This document shows positions 7,287 to 15,912 of a DNA stretch of 40,200 nucleotides, piece after piece. The stretch comes from Burkholderiales bacterium (GTDB lineage: Bacteria > Pseudomonadota > Gammaproteobacteria > Burkholderiales > Burkholderiaceae_D), in assembly GCA_016196925.1 (NCBI GenBank), contig JACPWS010000002.1, positions 1-40,200 on the forward strand, read 5' to 3'. Both the position numbers and the translations under genes were made by a program. The stretch's first letter is position 1, and the number at the start of each line of letters is the position of its first letter. The notes under the pieces were generated by a model. It had not been told where the DNA came from and searched no databases. It saw nothing but the letters and a program-made list of their open reading frames with translations.

Positions 7287-7311
7287 GCAGCAAGGGGAGC
7301 CTGCTGCCGCC
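7287..7311 (-). other. Leader hairpin upstream of argF
   Basis: GGCAGCA and TGCTGCC, separated by about nine bases, form a stable stem just upstream of the argF start. There is no T-tract, so it is not a standard terminator. No clear Shine-Dalgarno sequence is visible between it and the ATG at 7275. It might affect translation; this is only a suggestion. Confidence 0.35.
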
Positions 7312-7489
7312 TGTTATAACTACCCCATTATAAGGGATTAAATCGGCTTTCCCATATTTAATTCAGGAAAGCGGTCATTTGAATAAAGTTTTGCTATGTT
7401 TTCTGCTGCAAGCGATAAAACGCGCTTGCTGGCTTCACTATATCTGACAAAAATCGGATTTGTCTGTATTTGTGAAATTTCATAGTTAT

Positions 7490-8395
7490 TCAATACCCGA
7501 CCGTCTGCGCCGATTCGTGCACCAGCTGCTCGAATAACTCATGGCGCATGCCGGCGATAGTCCCGCCTTGCACCGCGGCCAGGACCGCGCAGCCCGGTTC
7601 GCTGTGGTGGTGGCAATTGTAGAACTTGCACAGTCCCAGATGCGGCAGAAACTCGGGAAAGGCGCGTTCCAGCATGCCTTCGCTCAGGTGGTGCAAGCCG
7701 AACTCCTGGAAACCCGGCGAGTCGATCACGTAAGAATCGGCATCCAGGTGATACAGGCGGGTAAACGTGGTGGTGTGCTTGCCGGTGTCGAGCGCGGCCG
7801 AAATTTCGCGGGTGGCGATTTCTGCATCCGGGATCAGCAGGTTGATCAGCGAGGATTTGCCCATGCCGGACTGGCCGATCAGGATCGTGCTCTGGCCTTG
7901 CAACAAGGCGTGCAGGGTCTGGCGGGTGGCTGCCGGTTCGGCCTTGGCCGAGACTTCATGCACCGCATAGCCGAGGCCGGCGTACAGGGCGACCCGTTCG
8001 CGTGCCTTAGTCAGCGATTCTGTGACGTCGATCTTGTTCAGCACTAGCAGCGGCTTGATGCCGGCCGATTCCGCCGCCACCAGCGCGCGCGACACCAGGT
8101 CGTCGGTAAAGCTCGGCTCGGTGGCGACCACGATCAGCAATTGCGTCAGGTTGGCCGCCAGCATCTTGGATTTATATTGATCCGAGCGGTACAGCAGGGT
8201 CTTGCGCGGCGTGATCGCTTCGATCACGCCCTGGTTCTTGGAGGTCAGCGCAAATTGCACCAGGTCGCCGACCGCGACGTCGCTTTTTTTGCCGCGCGTC
8301 ACGCAATGCAGTTTCAACGTCTGGCCCTCGACTTCCGCCTGCACCAGGTAATGGCGGCCGTGCGCCGCGATCACCAGCCCTTGCAAATGCTTCAT
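7490..8395 (-). CDS. rsgA: Ribosome small-subunit-dependent GTPase A
   Basis: The 301-residue circularly permuted GTPase helps late maturation of the 30S subunit. The layout is an N-terminal OB fold (about 1-70), then G4 NKID near residue 119, G1 [10 protein letters not shown] near 178, the switch TGKHTTT, G3 DSPGF, and a C-terminal zinc knuckle with C-x4-C-x-H-x5-C ([14 protein letters not shown]). Length is normal. The ATG (8395) overlaps the phhB stop as TGATG, showing translational coupling. The order M48 protease-phhB-rsgA forms one operon, with orn divergent from it. This neighbourhood of rsgA, pterin dehydratase, protease and orn is common in Burkholderiales. Confidence 0.93.
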   Translation of the reverse strand: MKHLQGLVIAAHGRHYLVQAEVEGQTLKLHCVTRGKKSDVAVGDLVQFALTSKNQGVIEAITPRKTLLYRSDQYKSKMLAANLTQLLIVVATEPSFTDDLVSRALVAAESAGIKPLLVLNKIDVTESLTKARERVALYAGLGYAVHEVSAKAEPAATRQTLHALLQGQSTILIGQSGMGKSSLINLLIPDAEIATREISAALDTGKHTTTFTRLYHLDADSYVIDSPGFQEFGLHHLSEGMLERAFPEFLPHLGLCKFYNCHHHSEPGCAVLAAVQGGTIAGMRHELFEQLVHESAQTVGY

Positions 8396-8745
8396 CAGGA
8401 AAAACTTTGCTGAAAAATCGCGTCTAGCTTGGCGGCGCAGATGAAGTCGTTTTCCGAAATGCCACCCTTGCCGTCATTCACGGTATGCGTGTCGAACTTG
8501 ACCACGCAGCGGTTATAGCTCACCACCAGTTCCGGGTGATGGTCTTCGGCGTGGATCACGTAGGCGATCGCATTGATGAAGGCCAGGGTTTCGTAATAAT
8601 TCTTGAATTGGTAAGTCTTGACGATGCGCGCGCCGTCTGGTTCCCAGCCCGGCGTCGCGGCGAAATAAGCGGGCAGGCTGGCGGCGTCCAGGCCGGTTAC
8701 TGTGTGCTGCGATTTTTTTGCCAGCAAGTCGGTAGTCGTGAGCAT
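8395..8745 (-). CDS. phhB: Pterin-4a-carbinolamine dehydratase
   Basis: The 116-residue protein dehydrates 4a-hydroxytetrahydrobiopterin, recycling the pterin cofactor of aromatic amino acid hydroxylases. The [22 protein letters not shown] segment (about residues 66-87) holds the conserved catalytic histidines (H-H-P and T-H). The [18 protein letters not shown] helix precedes it. Start ATG 8745 follows TAAGGAGACCACC, in which the stop of the upstream protease gene is part of the ribosome binding sequence. No phenylalanine hydroxylase lies nearby. The conserved link with rsgA suggests an operon of housekeeping genes rather than a phenylalanine pathway. Confidence 0.9.
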   Translation of the reverse strand: MLTTTDLLAKKSQHTVTGLDAASLPAYFAATPGWEPDGARIVKTYQFKNYYETLAFINAIAYVIHAEDHHPELVVSYNRCVVKFDTHTVNDGKGGISENDFICAAKLDAIFQQSFS

Positions 8746-8755
8746 GGTGGTCTCC

Positions 8756-10021
8756 TTAGTGAGCCGGTGCAGCGAGCAATTTGTCGATGCGCACCGAGGC
8801 CGGCGGGTGTGAGTCGTAAAACGCCGAATGCAGAGGATCGGGTGTCAGGGTGGATGCGTTGTCTTCATACAGCTTGACCAGGGCCGCCACCAGGTCGTCG
8901 GCCTTGGTGTACTTGGCAGCAAAGGCGTCGGCTTCGAATTCGTGCTTGCGCGAGCTGATCGAGGTCAGCGGCGAGAAAATGAAGGTGAATACCGGCAGCG
9001 TCAGCATGAACAGGATCAGCGCCATCGCATCGTTGGCCGCCAGCAGCATGGGATCGACCCCTAGCCCGGTATAAAACCAGACTTGCTGCTTCAGATAGCC
9101 GAGCAGCGCCAGGAAGGCCAGCGAGACGGCGAATATCACCACCATGCGCTTGACGATGTGCTTGAGCTTGAAATGGCCGAGCTCATGCGCCAGCACCGCC
9201 TCGATTTCCTGCGGCGCCAGGCGCGCCAGCAGGGTGTCGAAAAACACGATGCGCTTGGAAGCACCAAAGCCCGAGAAATACGCGTTGCCGTGCGCGCTGC
9301 GCTTGGAGCCATCCATCACGAACAAGCCCTTGGAGGCGAAACCGACGCGCCGCATCAAGCCTTCGATGCGGCTGCGCAGAGCTTCATCGGCCAGCGGCGT
9401 GAATTTATTGAACAGCGGCGCGATCACAGTCGGGTAGATCAGCATCATCAACAACTGGAAACCGCTCCACACCAGCCAGGCGTACAGCCACCACAGCGCG
9501 CCGGATTTTTCCATCAGCGTCAGCATCACCCAGGCCAGCGGCAAGCCGATCGCGGCGCCGAGCGCGGCGCCCTTCAGCATGTCGGCGAAAAACAGGGCGG
9601 GCGTCATCTTGTTGAAGCCGAATTTTTCTTCGAGCACGAATTGAGAATAGTAAGAAAACGGCAATTCCAGCACGCTGCTGACGACGGCAAACGCGGCCAG
9701 CAAGGCTATCTGGTAAGCCATGCCGGGGCCGGTCAGCTTCAGCACCGCGACCGCCAGCGCCTGCAGGCCGCCGAACAGGGTGAAACCGACCAGCAGGGCG
9801 GCGTTGAACAGCAGCAGCCACATATCGAGCTTGGTCTTGGCTATCGTGTAATCAGCCGCTTTCTGGTGCGCCGCCAGCGGGATTTTTTCGGCAAACCGGG
9901 CCGGCACCGTCGCCCGGTGGTGCAAGATGTGGCGGATGTGGCGCGACGCCAGCCAGAAGCGTATGGCCAGCGTCAGCAGCAGGAAGGAAATGAATAAAAC
10001 CGAAAAGGTGAGGGAAATCAT
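8756..10021 (-). CDS. M48 family Ste24-like zinc metalloprotease
   Basis: The 421-residue inner-membrane protease is related to CAAX prenyl protease 1 (Ste24). The zinc motif HELGH is at residues 279-283, and the third ligand lies in RKHEFEADAFA near residue 360. Hydrophobic segments occur at about 3-24, 66-95, 103-120, 150-170, 178-200, 290-312 and 328-350. The N-terminal M48 domain and the SAHGNAYFSGFG--KRIVFFDTLL block are typical. Bacteria lack most prenylated CAAX proteins, so the role is probably membrane-protein quality control (family-level inference). It is the first gene of the M48-phhB-rsgA operon. Its start is only 42 bp from that of the divergent orn. Confidence 0.92.
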   Translation of the reverse strand: MISLTFSVLFISFLLLTLAIRFWLASRHIRHILHHRATVPARFAEKIPLAAHQKAADYTIAKTKLDMWLLLFNAALLVGFTLFGGLQALAVAVLKLTGPGMAYQIALLAAFAVVSSVLELPFSYYSQFVLEEKFGFNKMTPALFFADMLKGAALGAAIGLPLAWVMLTLMEKSGALWWLYAWLVWSGFQLLMMLIYPTVIAPLFNKFTPLADEALRSRIEGLMRRVGFASKGLFVMDGSKRSAHGNAYFSGFGASKRIVFFDTLLARLAPQEIEAVLAHELGHFKLKHIVKRMVVIFAVSLAFLALLGYLKQQVWFYTGLGVDPMLLAANDAMALILFMLTLPVFTFIFSPLTSISSRKHEFEADAFAAKYTKADDLVAALVKLYEDNASTLTPDPLHSAFYDSHPPASVRIDKLLAAPAH

Positions 10022-10063
10022 GGGAAAATGCGATATTCGATCAGTATTAGCTAAGGAAGAATT

Positions 10064-10651
10064 ATGTCACAAGCGACCGACCTGCAAACAAACGCCGCGA
10101 TTCCGGCCCGCCCGAATGAAATGAATCTGGTCTGGGTCGATATGGAAATGACCGGCCTCGACCCCGATAGCGACCGCATCATCGAAGTCGCGGTAGTGGT
10201 GACCGACTCGCAATTGAATGTGCTGGCCGAAGGCCCGGTGTTCGCGATCCACCAGTCGGATGAAACTTTGAACAAGATGGACGCCTGGAACAAGGGCACG
10301 CATGGCCGCTCCGGCCTGATCGAGCGGGTCAAGGCGTCTACCGTGTCGGAAGCCGACGCCGAAAAGGCGCTGGTGGATTTCTTGAAGCATTTCGTGCCGG
10401 CCGGCAAATCGCCGATGTGCGGCAACACCATCTGCCAGGACCGCCGCTTCATGGTGCGCGGCATGCCCAAGCTAGAAGCTTTCTTCCACTACCGCAACCT
10501 GGATGTCTCGACCCTGAAAGAATTGTGCCGCCGCTGGAAACCGGAATTGATGTCCGGCTTCAAAAAGCACCAGAAACATACGGCGCTGGCCGATATCGTG
10601 GAATCGATAGAAGAATTGAAATACTACCGTCAGCACTTCATCAAAGAGTAA
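10064..10651 (+). CDS. orn: Oligoribonuclease
   Basis: The 195-residue DEDDh 3'-5' exoribonuclease degrades 2-5 nt RNA fragments and pGpG from c-di-GMP turnover. The DEDD residues are visible in [11 protein letters not shown] (about 24-34), the H-S-DET region, the DRRFM segment and the closing [12 protein letters not shown]. The length is slightly above E. coli Orn (181) because of an N-terminal extension of about 14 residues before [11 protein letters not shown] shorter start at that internal methionine is possible, but ATG 10064 has AAGGAAGAATT upstream. A clear terminator follows (10671-10702). pGpG clearance connects functionally to the diguanylate cyclase at 27492. Confidence 0.94.
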   Translation: MSQATDLQTNAAIPARPNEMNLVWVDMEMTGLDPDSDRIIEVAVVVTDSQLNVLAEGPVFAIHQSDETLNKMDAWNKGTHGRSGLIERVKASTVSEADAEKALVDFLKHFVPAGKSPMCGNTICQDRRFMVRGMPKLEAFFHYRNLDVSTLKELCRRWKPELMSGFKKHQKHTALADIVESIEELKYYRQHFIKE

Positions 10652-10670
10652 TTGCTGGCAAGTGGAATGA

Positions 10671-10702
10671 AAAAAAGGCTACGCAATCCGTAGCCTTTTT
10701 TG
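10671..10702 (+). terminator. Rho-independent terminator of orn
   Basis: The stem GGCTACG-CAAT-CCGTAGCC is preceded by A7 and followed by T6. It lies about 20 bases after the orn stop. Confidence 0.88.
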
Positions 10703-10733
10703 TTCAACGCATATCTTTTGCAACGTCATCCCA

Positions 10734-10808
10734 GCGTGCTTTTAGCTGGAATCCAGTGACTTTCGGAATGCGTGGAACGACACTGGATTCCGGCCTGCCG
10801 GAATGACG
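10734..10808. repeat. REP-like palindromic repeat A, copy 2 (diverged)
   Basis: CGTCAT and ATGACG ends enclose two hairpins, one with an ATCCCAGC/GCTGGAAT stem and one ATTCCGGC-CTG-CCGGAAT, around a CCAGTG...CACTGG inner pair. The stems differ from copies 1 and 4 by paired changes that keep base-pairing. It lies between the convergent orn and FKBP genes. Confidence 0.8.
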
Positions 10809-10885
10809 ATTCGATGTGTCTCGTTACGCTAAAGCATTGCGGAGACTGAACGCAAATGGCGTCTTTGGCTTAGCCGCTGGCTGAA

Positions 10886-11242
10886 TTAAACGCCCAGCAA
10901 TTCCACTTCAAATATCAGAGTCGCATTCGGCGGAATCACGCCGCCGGCGCCGCGCGGGCCGTAGCCTAGGCTGGATGGGATGGTCAGGATGCGGGTGCCG
11001 CCGATTTTCATGCCTTGCACGCCTTCATCCCAGCCCTTGATCACATGGCCGGCGCCGAGTGGGAAGGAGAACGGGTCATTGCGATCCTTGCTGGAATCGA
11101 ATTTCTTGCCGGCTGTGCCGTCGGCGTTTTGCAACCAGCCGGTGTAATGCACGACAACGTGGTTGCCGGCCTGGGCTTCGGCGCCTTCGCCGACAACTTT
11201 ATCTTCGTATTGCAAGCCGCTTACTGTAGTGATGGTGGACAT
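10886..11242 (-). CDS. FKBP-type peptidyl-prolyl cis-trans isomerase
   Basis: The 118-residue single-domain FKBP accelerates proline isomerisation during folding. Conserved blocks are VVVHYTGWL (about 29-37), KFDSS, F-LG-GHVIKGWDEGVQGMKIGG (about 60-84), LGYGPRGAGGVIPPNATLIFEVELL. There is no signal peptide, so it is cytoplasmic, as is usual for the short betaproteobacterial FKBPs. The insertion NADGTAG before KFDSS is modest. ATG 11242 follows AAAGGAAAAATC. It is a monocistronic gene convergent with orn; a REP-like repeat lies downstream instead of a clear terminator. Confidence 0.93.
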   Translation of the reverse strand: MSTITTVSGLQYEDKVVGEGAEAQAGNHVVVHYTGWLQNADGTAGKKFDSSKDRNDPFSFPLGAGHVIKGWDEGVQGMKIGGTRILTIPSSLGYGPRGAGGVIPPNATLIFEVELLGV

Positions 11243-11504
11243 GATTTTTCCTTTTCTTGGTCAAAAACTGGCGCAATTGTAGAACAAAAATTCGCGGACC
11301 GGCGCATGGCCGGCCTTTTTGTCTGCGCGGCGCCGCGCGTTACCGGCAGGGGGCGTGCGCGTTAAAATGTCCGCCGTGCCGATTTTTTCATTCATTTCCC
11401 CAGGCAAGCGTGCGGGCGACTGAACCAAAGCGGCGCAGCCGGCGTCTATGTCCGGTGATAAACATAAATAGGGTGAAACCGATGTGCGAACGGGAAGCGG
11501 GGCT

Positions 11505-12314
11505 ATGGATATAGCGGCAGTCATACGGGCCTGGGGCCGGGCGGTCGCGACGCAGCTGCATTACCGCATGTTGCTGCTGACGCTAAGGCCGTTTCTGGCC
11601 GCCTTGTTGCTGTGGAGCGTCGCCATGTGGTGGGGCTTGCAAATGCTGGTCGATTTTATCCAGGACTGGTTCGTGCTGCACCGCGCTTTCGACACGGCCG
11701 GCGAGGTGCTCGGCTGGTTCGGCTTGCTGGCGTTCAAGGCGATGCTGGTGCCGCTGGTCGCCATGTGGCTGTTACTGCCGCTGATGATTTTCACTGCCTT
11801 GTTATGCATAGGCGTGTTCGCCATGCCGGCCATCAGCCGCCATGTAGCGGCGCGCTATTATCAGCAACTGGAGCAGCGCCGCGGCGGCAGCCTGATCGGC
11901 AGCCTGTGGGTTGCGCTGTCTTCTTTCGCGATGTTTGCCGTGCTGTGGCTACTGACCCTGCCGCTGGCGCTGTTGCCGCCGCTCAGCCTGATCTTGCAGC
12001 CGCTGTTGTGGGGCTGGCTGACATATCGCGTGATCGTCTACGATGCGCTGGCGCAGCATGCCGATGCCGCCGAGCGTCAATTGCTGATACGCTCGCAGCG
12101 CGGCCCGCTGCTGCTGATCGGCACCGTGGCCGGCCTGTGCGGCGCCGCTCCCGGCTTGCTGTGGCTGGGCGGGGTGATATCGGTGCTGTTCTTGCCGCTG
12201 CTGGCCGGGGTGGCGATCTGGCTGTATGTGCTGGTGTTCGTGTTTACCGGCTTGTGGTTCCAGCATTATTGTCTGTACGCCTTGCAGCAGCAAAGAGCTG
12301 CCGTAGCTAACTAA
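11505..12314 (+). CDS. EI24-domain membrane protein
   Basis: The 269-residue inner-membrane protein starts at ATG 11505, after GGGAAGCGGGGCT; a GTG seven codons earlier is less convincing. About six hydrophobic segments are visible (around 25-50, 78-115, 145-180, 205-225 and 228-255). The pattern W-RAV--QLHYRML--TL-P, GV-A-PA-----A-RYY--LE and YD-LA-HA is that of EI24/CysZ-like proteins in betaproteobacteria. The E. coli relative CysZ is a sulfate permease, but the function in this branch is not established. It lies only 13 bp upstream of the MoaB/CinA-like gene, so the two are probably co-transcribed. Confidence 0.75.
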   Translation: MDIAAVIRAWGRAVATQLHYRMLLLTLRPFLAALLLWSVAMWWGLQMLVDFIQDWFVLHRAFDTAGEVLGWFGLLAFKAMLVPLVAMWLLLPLMIFTALLCIGVFAMPAISRHVAARYYQQLEQRRGGSLIGSLWVALSSFAMFAVLWLLTLPLALLPPLSLILQPLLWGWLTYRVIVYDALAQHADAAERQLLIRSQRGPLLLIGTVAGLCGAAPGLLWLGGVISVLFLPLLAGVAIWLYVLVFVFTGLWFQHYCLYALQQQRAAVAN

Positions 12315-12327
12315 TCAGGAGAAAAAC

Positions 12328-13113
12328 ATGGCGATAGGTTTGATCATCATCGGCGACGAAATCCTTTCCGGCAAGCGCAGCGACCAGCATTTAAGCAAGA
12401 TGATCGCCTTGCTGGCGGCGCGCGGCCTGCAACTCGACTGGGCCGAATACATCGGCGACCAGCGCGCCCGCATCACCGCCACGCTGCAGCGCAGCTTTGC
12501 CGGCAACGATATCGTGTTTTCCACTGGCGGCATAGGCGCCACCCCGGACGACCATACGCGCCAGTGCGCCGCCGCCGCGCTCGGCGTGCCGCTGGCCTTG
12601 CATGAAGGGGCGAAGCAGCTGATACAGCAAAGAATGATGGATATGGCGGCCGAGGCCGGCAAGAGCGTCGACCTGAGCACGCCGGACAGCCTGCAACGCC
12701 TGAAGATGGGTGAATTCCCGCAAGGCGCCGAGCTGATCCCGAATCCGTATAACAAGATCCCCGGCTTCGCCGTCCAGAACCACTATTTCCTGCCCGGCTT
12801 CCCGGTGATGGCCTGGCCGATGATGGAGTGGGTGCTGGACACCTATTATCCGCACCTGTTCCACCAGCAGCCGCATGCCGAGCAAGCGGTGCTGGTGTAC
12901 GAAATCATGGAAGCGACGCTGACGCCGCTGATGGAAGCCTTGGAAGCGGATTACCCGCTGATCAAAATCTTCAGCCTGCCGAGCGTCGGCAACGCCCAGC
13001 AGCGCCGCCATATAGAGCTGGGCGTGAAGGGCGAGTCGCAACAGGTGGCCGCCGCGTTCGCGCAGATGCGGCAAGCGCTGGACGGCTTGCAGGCGGAATA
13101 CGTGCCGCTCTGA
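12328..13113 (+). CDS. Molybdopterin-binding (MoaB/CinA N-terminal-type) protein
   Basis: The 261-residue cytoplasmic protein carries the MoCF-biosynthesis fold. Visible features are the N-terminal GLIIIGDEILSGK (residues 3-15), the nucleotide/pterin-binding STGGIGATPDDHT (about 67-79), and the later IPNPYNKIPGF and FLPGFPVMA blocks. This is the CinA N-terminal domain without the C-terminal NMN deamidase domain. Related stand-alone proteins are annotated as competence/damage-inducible protein A, but their reaction is unclear. ATG 12328 follows CAGGAGAAAAAC, an excellent binding site. It probably shares a transcript with the EI24 gene. Confidence 0.85.
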   Translation: MAIGLIIIGDEILSGKRSDQHLSKMIALLAARGLQLDWAEYIGDQRARITATLQRSFAGNDIVFSTGGIGATPDDHTRQCAAAALGVPLALHEGAKQLIQQRMMDMAAEAGKSVDLSTPDSLQRLKMGEFPQGAELIPNPYNKIPGFAVQNHYFLPGFPVMAWPMMEWVLDTYYPHLFHQQPHAEQAVLVYEIMEATLTPLMEALEADYPLIKIFSLPSVGNAQQRRHIELGVKGESQQVAAAFAQMRQALDGLQAEYVPL

Positions 13114-13236
13114 CGGGCGCTTTCAGGCTAAAAATACTGGGGGGGTGTATTTTTCAATCGCCTTTAAATTCGCTGACGACAAGGCGTTTTTGGCTGATAC
13201 TCCCCATAAAACACTAAATTAACGGACTTACTCGCG

Positions 13237-14940
13237 ATGCCCACAGACTTGAATTCTTCTTTCGCCACGCCGTATGAATGCGGCAACCAAAACCAGACCA
13301 CCAGCTGGGACGCTTGTATGGCGTTTTATCGCAGGCTGGCGCAAGCGTTTCCGCACGTGCTGCAATTCAGCCAGATCGGCGTGTCGGATGCCGGCTTGCC
13401 GCTGTATGCCGGCGTCGTCACGGCGGACGGCGTGTTCGGGCGCGAACAGCTGAAGCGCGAACGGCGGCCGGTTTTTTTCAACAATAACGGCATCCACCCC
13501 GGCGAGCCGGAAGGCATAGACGCCTGCATGGCGCTGGTGCGCGATTTTTGCCTGCAGCCCGCGCGCCTGGCCGCGCTCGGCCAGACCGTGTTCCTGTTCA
13601 TCCCGGTCTACAATGTCGACGGCTGCACCAACCGCAACAATACTTCGCGCGTGAATCAGGACGGGCCCGAGCAATTCGGCTTCCGCGGCAACAGCCTGCA
13701 TCTCGATCTGAACCGCGACTTCGTCAAATGCGACAGCCGCAACGCGCAAGTCTTCAATCAATTCTTCACGGCCTGGGACCCCGATGTGATGGTCGACACC
13801 CATACCTCGAATGGTGCAGACTATCACTACACCATGACCCTGATCCCTACCCAGCCCGACAAGCTGGGCCATGAGCTCGGACCGTTTTTGCGCGGCACCA
13901 TGCTGCCCGCGATCTACCGCCAGATGCAAGCGCGCGGCTGGCCGACTTGCCCGTATGTGAATCCCGTGCAAGAGACGCCCGATCAGGGCATAGAAGATTT
14001 CCTGGAGACGCCGCGTTTTTCCACCGGCTACGCCGCCCTGCATCACTGCATAGGCTTCATGCCGGAAACCCATATGCTCAAGCCTTACGCCGACCGCTAT
14101 GCGTCCATGCGCGCGCTGGTCGAAACGGTGCTCGATTTCACGGTGGCGCACGGCGCGCAGATACTGGCCTTGCGCGCCGCCGCCAGGCAAGCCGCCGGCG
14201 CCGCCGGGCGCGCGCCGCTCAGCTGGAGGGCCGATCGCAGCCAGCCTTCGCAGTTTCTGTTCAAGGGCTATGCCGCAATTTATCAAGCTAGCCTGCTCGG
14301 CAATTACACGCGGCTGGCTTACGACCGGCAGCAGCCGTGGGAAAAATCGATCGATCATTTCGACCGTTTTGTCGAAGATGCGGCGGTCGATTTGCCGCGG
14401 GCTTACCTGATTCCGCAAGCCTGGCGCGCCGTGATAGAGCGCCTGCAATGGAACGGCGTGCAGTTGCAGCGCCTGACGGAAGACGGCGTCCTGCAAGTGC
14501 AGCAATACCGCATCAAGGCAGTCGTCTCGCGCCCCGGCGCTTACGAAGGCCATTTATTCCACGACGAGGTGGAGCTGGAATTGCGCAACGCCAGCGTGCC
14601 GGTGCGCGCCGGCGATTACCTGCTGCCGCTGGCGCAAGAACAGGCGCGCTATGCGATAGAAACCCTGGAGCCGCAAGCGCACGACAGCTATTTCCGCTGG
14701 GGCTTCTTCAACAGCGTGCTGGAAAAGAAGGAAGCCTATTCGGATTACGTGTTCGAAGACAGCGCGCTGGAATTGTTGCAGGAAGAGCTAGAATTGCGGC
14801 AGCAATTCGAGCAATGGAAGGCCGATCATCCCGCGCTGTTGAGCAGCCAGCAAGCGGTGCTCGATTTCATTTTCACGCACTGCCGCCGTTACCGCGAGCC
14901 GGAATGGCGCAGCTATCCGGTGTTGCGCGTTATCGCTTAA
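13237..14940 (+). CDS. M14-family zinc carboxypeptidase-like protein
   Basis: The 567-residue protein has a metallocarboxypeptidase domain in the first ~300 residues. The zinc motif H-x-x-E appears in GIHPGEPEG (about residue 87), the substrate region in DLNRDF, and the third-ligand region in VMVDTHTSNGADYHY. The remaining ~260 residues form a tail without a recognisable domain, ending in a basic, aromatic stretch. There is no signal peptide, so the enzyme is predicted to be cytoplasmic, unlike classical digestive M14 enzymes. The start at ATG 13237 lacks a strong binding site, but there is no better one upstream. Substrate unknown. A nested palindromic repeat lies just downstream. Confidence 0.82.
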   Translation: MPTDLNSSFATPYECGNQNQTTSWDACMAFYRRLAQAFPHVLQFSQIGVSDAGLPLYAGVVTADGVFGREQLKRERRPVFFNNNGIHPGEPEGIDACMALVRDFCLQPARLAALGQTVFLFIPVYNVDGCTNRNNTSRVNQDGPEQFGFRGNSLHLDLNRDFVKCDSRNAQVFNQFFTAWDPDVMVDTHTSNGADYHYTMTLIPTQPDKLGHELGPFLRGTMLPAIYRQMQARGWPTCPYVNPVQETPDQGIEDFLETPRFSTGYAALHHCIGFMPETHMLKPYADRYASMRALVETVLDFTVAHGAQILALRAAARQAAGAAGRAPLSWRADRSQPSQFLFKGYAAIYQASLLGNYTRLAYDRQQPWEKSIDHFDRFVEDAAVDLPRAYLIPQAWRAVIERLQWNGVQLQRLTEDGVLQVQQYRIKAVVSRPGAYEGHLFHDEVELELRNASVPVRAGDYLLPLAQEQARYAIETLEPQAHDSYFRWGFFNSVLEKKEAYSDYVFEDSALELLQEELELRQQFEQWKADHPALLSSQQAVLDFIFTHCRRYREPEWRSYPVLRVIA

Positions 14941-14952
14941 AGCAATAAATTT

Positions 14953-15120
14953 GTAACTATTCAGCCGCTATGAAAAAGCTCAAAACCCCTCAACACAGAG
15001 ACACGGAGAAAATCAGGGGAGCAGCGGTAAATTTGCTTTTCTCTGCCTTTGTTGTACCTCTGTGCCTCTGTGTTGAGAGGTTTGGTTTTTTACTCTTCTT
15101 CATAGCGGCTGAATAGGTAC
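14953..15120. repeat. Nested palindromic intergenic element C
   Basis: The outer arms GTAACTATTCAGCCGCTATG (from 14953) and the complement CATAGCGGCTGAATAGGTAC (ending at 15120) enclose inner arms CCTCAACACAGAGACAC (from 14988) and GTGCCTCTGTGTTGAGAGG (to 15080). Arms of the CACAGAGACAC type are widely dispersed in environmental bacterial genomes. The ends carry the GTAACTATTC word found next to other elements in this window. Confidence 0.75.
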
Positions 15121-15145
15121 GATTGAGATTCATTGAGCGCATCCT

Positions 15146-15406
15146 ATGCCGGCAAATAAAACAGGAAAACTGATCTGCGTCGGCGCCGGCATGCGCATGG
15201 CCGGGCAATTGACGCCTGTCGCCAAGAGTTATATAGAAACCTGCGATGTGGTGATCCCGCCGGCCCGGGCGTTGCAAACCGATCAGGCCATCGTCGATCG
15301 TTTAAGCGCGCTCGCCTTGGTCTTGATTGAAACCGCGCTGCGGCAATGTATTTCTGGCGCGGACGGCGGCTTGCAAATCTGTGCTTTTCATTTCAGCTGC
15401 AGTTAA
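15146..15406 (+). pseudogene. Remnant of a tetrapyrrole-methylase/borosin-type N-methyltransferase gene
   Basis: The 86-residue product begins with GKLICVGAGMRMAGQLTPVAKSYIE (residues 7-31, shown in prose rather than as a claim of identity). This resembles the N-terminus of SAM-dependent tetrapyrrole-methylase-fold proteins, including the peptide backbone N-methyltransferases of split borosin systems. It then jumps, at about 15250, to VIPPARALQTDQAIVDRL, which resembles the extreme C-terminus of the same family. The middle of roughly 200 residues, with the SAM-binding and catalytic parts, is absent. The last ~30 residues look like an unrelated read-through tail. It is read as an internally deleted, inactive gene. 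No borosin-like precursor peptide is visible nearby. The assignment to the borosin branch is tentative. Confidence 0.5.
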
Positions 15407-15467
15407 TTAGAATGGCTCGCGTAAGACAAAAAGACAAAATGGTTTGTCGTAGCCTCGAGGAGACTTC

Positions 15468-15857
15468 ATGAAAAATGTAGTGAAAAGCACAGTGTTGGTT
15501 CTGGCCCTGGCCGCCGGTTTGTCGGTGGCGCAGGCGCAGACGGTGGATACTTCGGTGGACGGGATTTTTACCGCGCTGACCAGCAGCGGCGATCTGCAAG
15601 CGACGGTCGATACCCTGATCGCCAGCGGCGCCAATCCGCAAGCGATCCTGTCCGTGGCCGGCGCCGCCGGCGTCCCGCTCGATAGCGTCAAGGCTTTGCA
15701 AGTATGCGTGAATTCCGCCGCCGACGCGACCGTGCTGAGCGCATCGTGCCTGCGCCAGCGCAGCATGGTGGTCGCCTATACCGCAGGCTTGAACGATCCT
15801 ATGAAATATTTGCCGGCGACTGCGGCCGGCAAGCGCGCCGAACCAAGCAAGAAATAA
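15468..15857 (+). CDS. Small secreted protein of unknown function
   Basis: The 129-residue protein starts at ATG 15468 after GAGGAGACTTC. It has a clear Sec signal peptide: KNVVK, a hydrophobic core of about 14 residues, then SVAQAQ, with cleavage after AQA (about residue 23). The mature part is Ala/Val/Asp-rich with helical LIASGANPQAILSVAGAAGV and two cysteines spaced about 17 apart (VCVNSA...ASCLRQ) that may form a disulfide in the periplasm. The lysine-rich tail (KRAEPSKK) is hydrophilic. I recognise no family. It sits just after the methylase remnant; whether they were functionally linked is unknown. Confidence 0.8.
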   Translation: MKNVVKSTVLVLALAAGLSVAQAQTVDTSVDGIFTALTSSGDLQATVDTLIASGANPQAILSVAGAAGVPLDSVKALQVCVNSAADATVLSASCLRQRSMVVAYTAGLNDPMKYLPATAAGKRAEPSKK

Positions 15858-15912
15858 GTCAGACGGCGTGCCAGGAGGGCAGCCCGAAGTACGATATCGG
15901 CGCTGCCTTTTT

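Noticed and set aside
13228..14553. 441-codon minus-strand frame over the M14 peptidase
   Set aside because: Shadow frame; the plus strand has the HxxE zinc motif and a family match.
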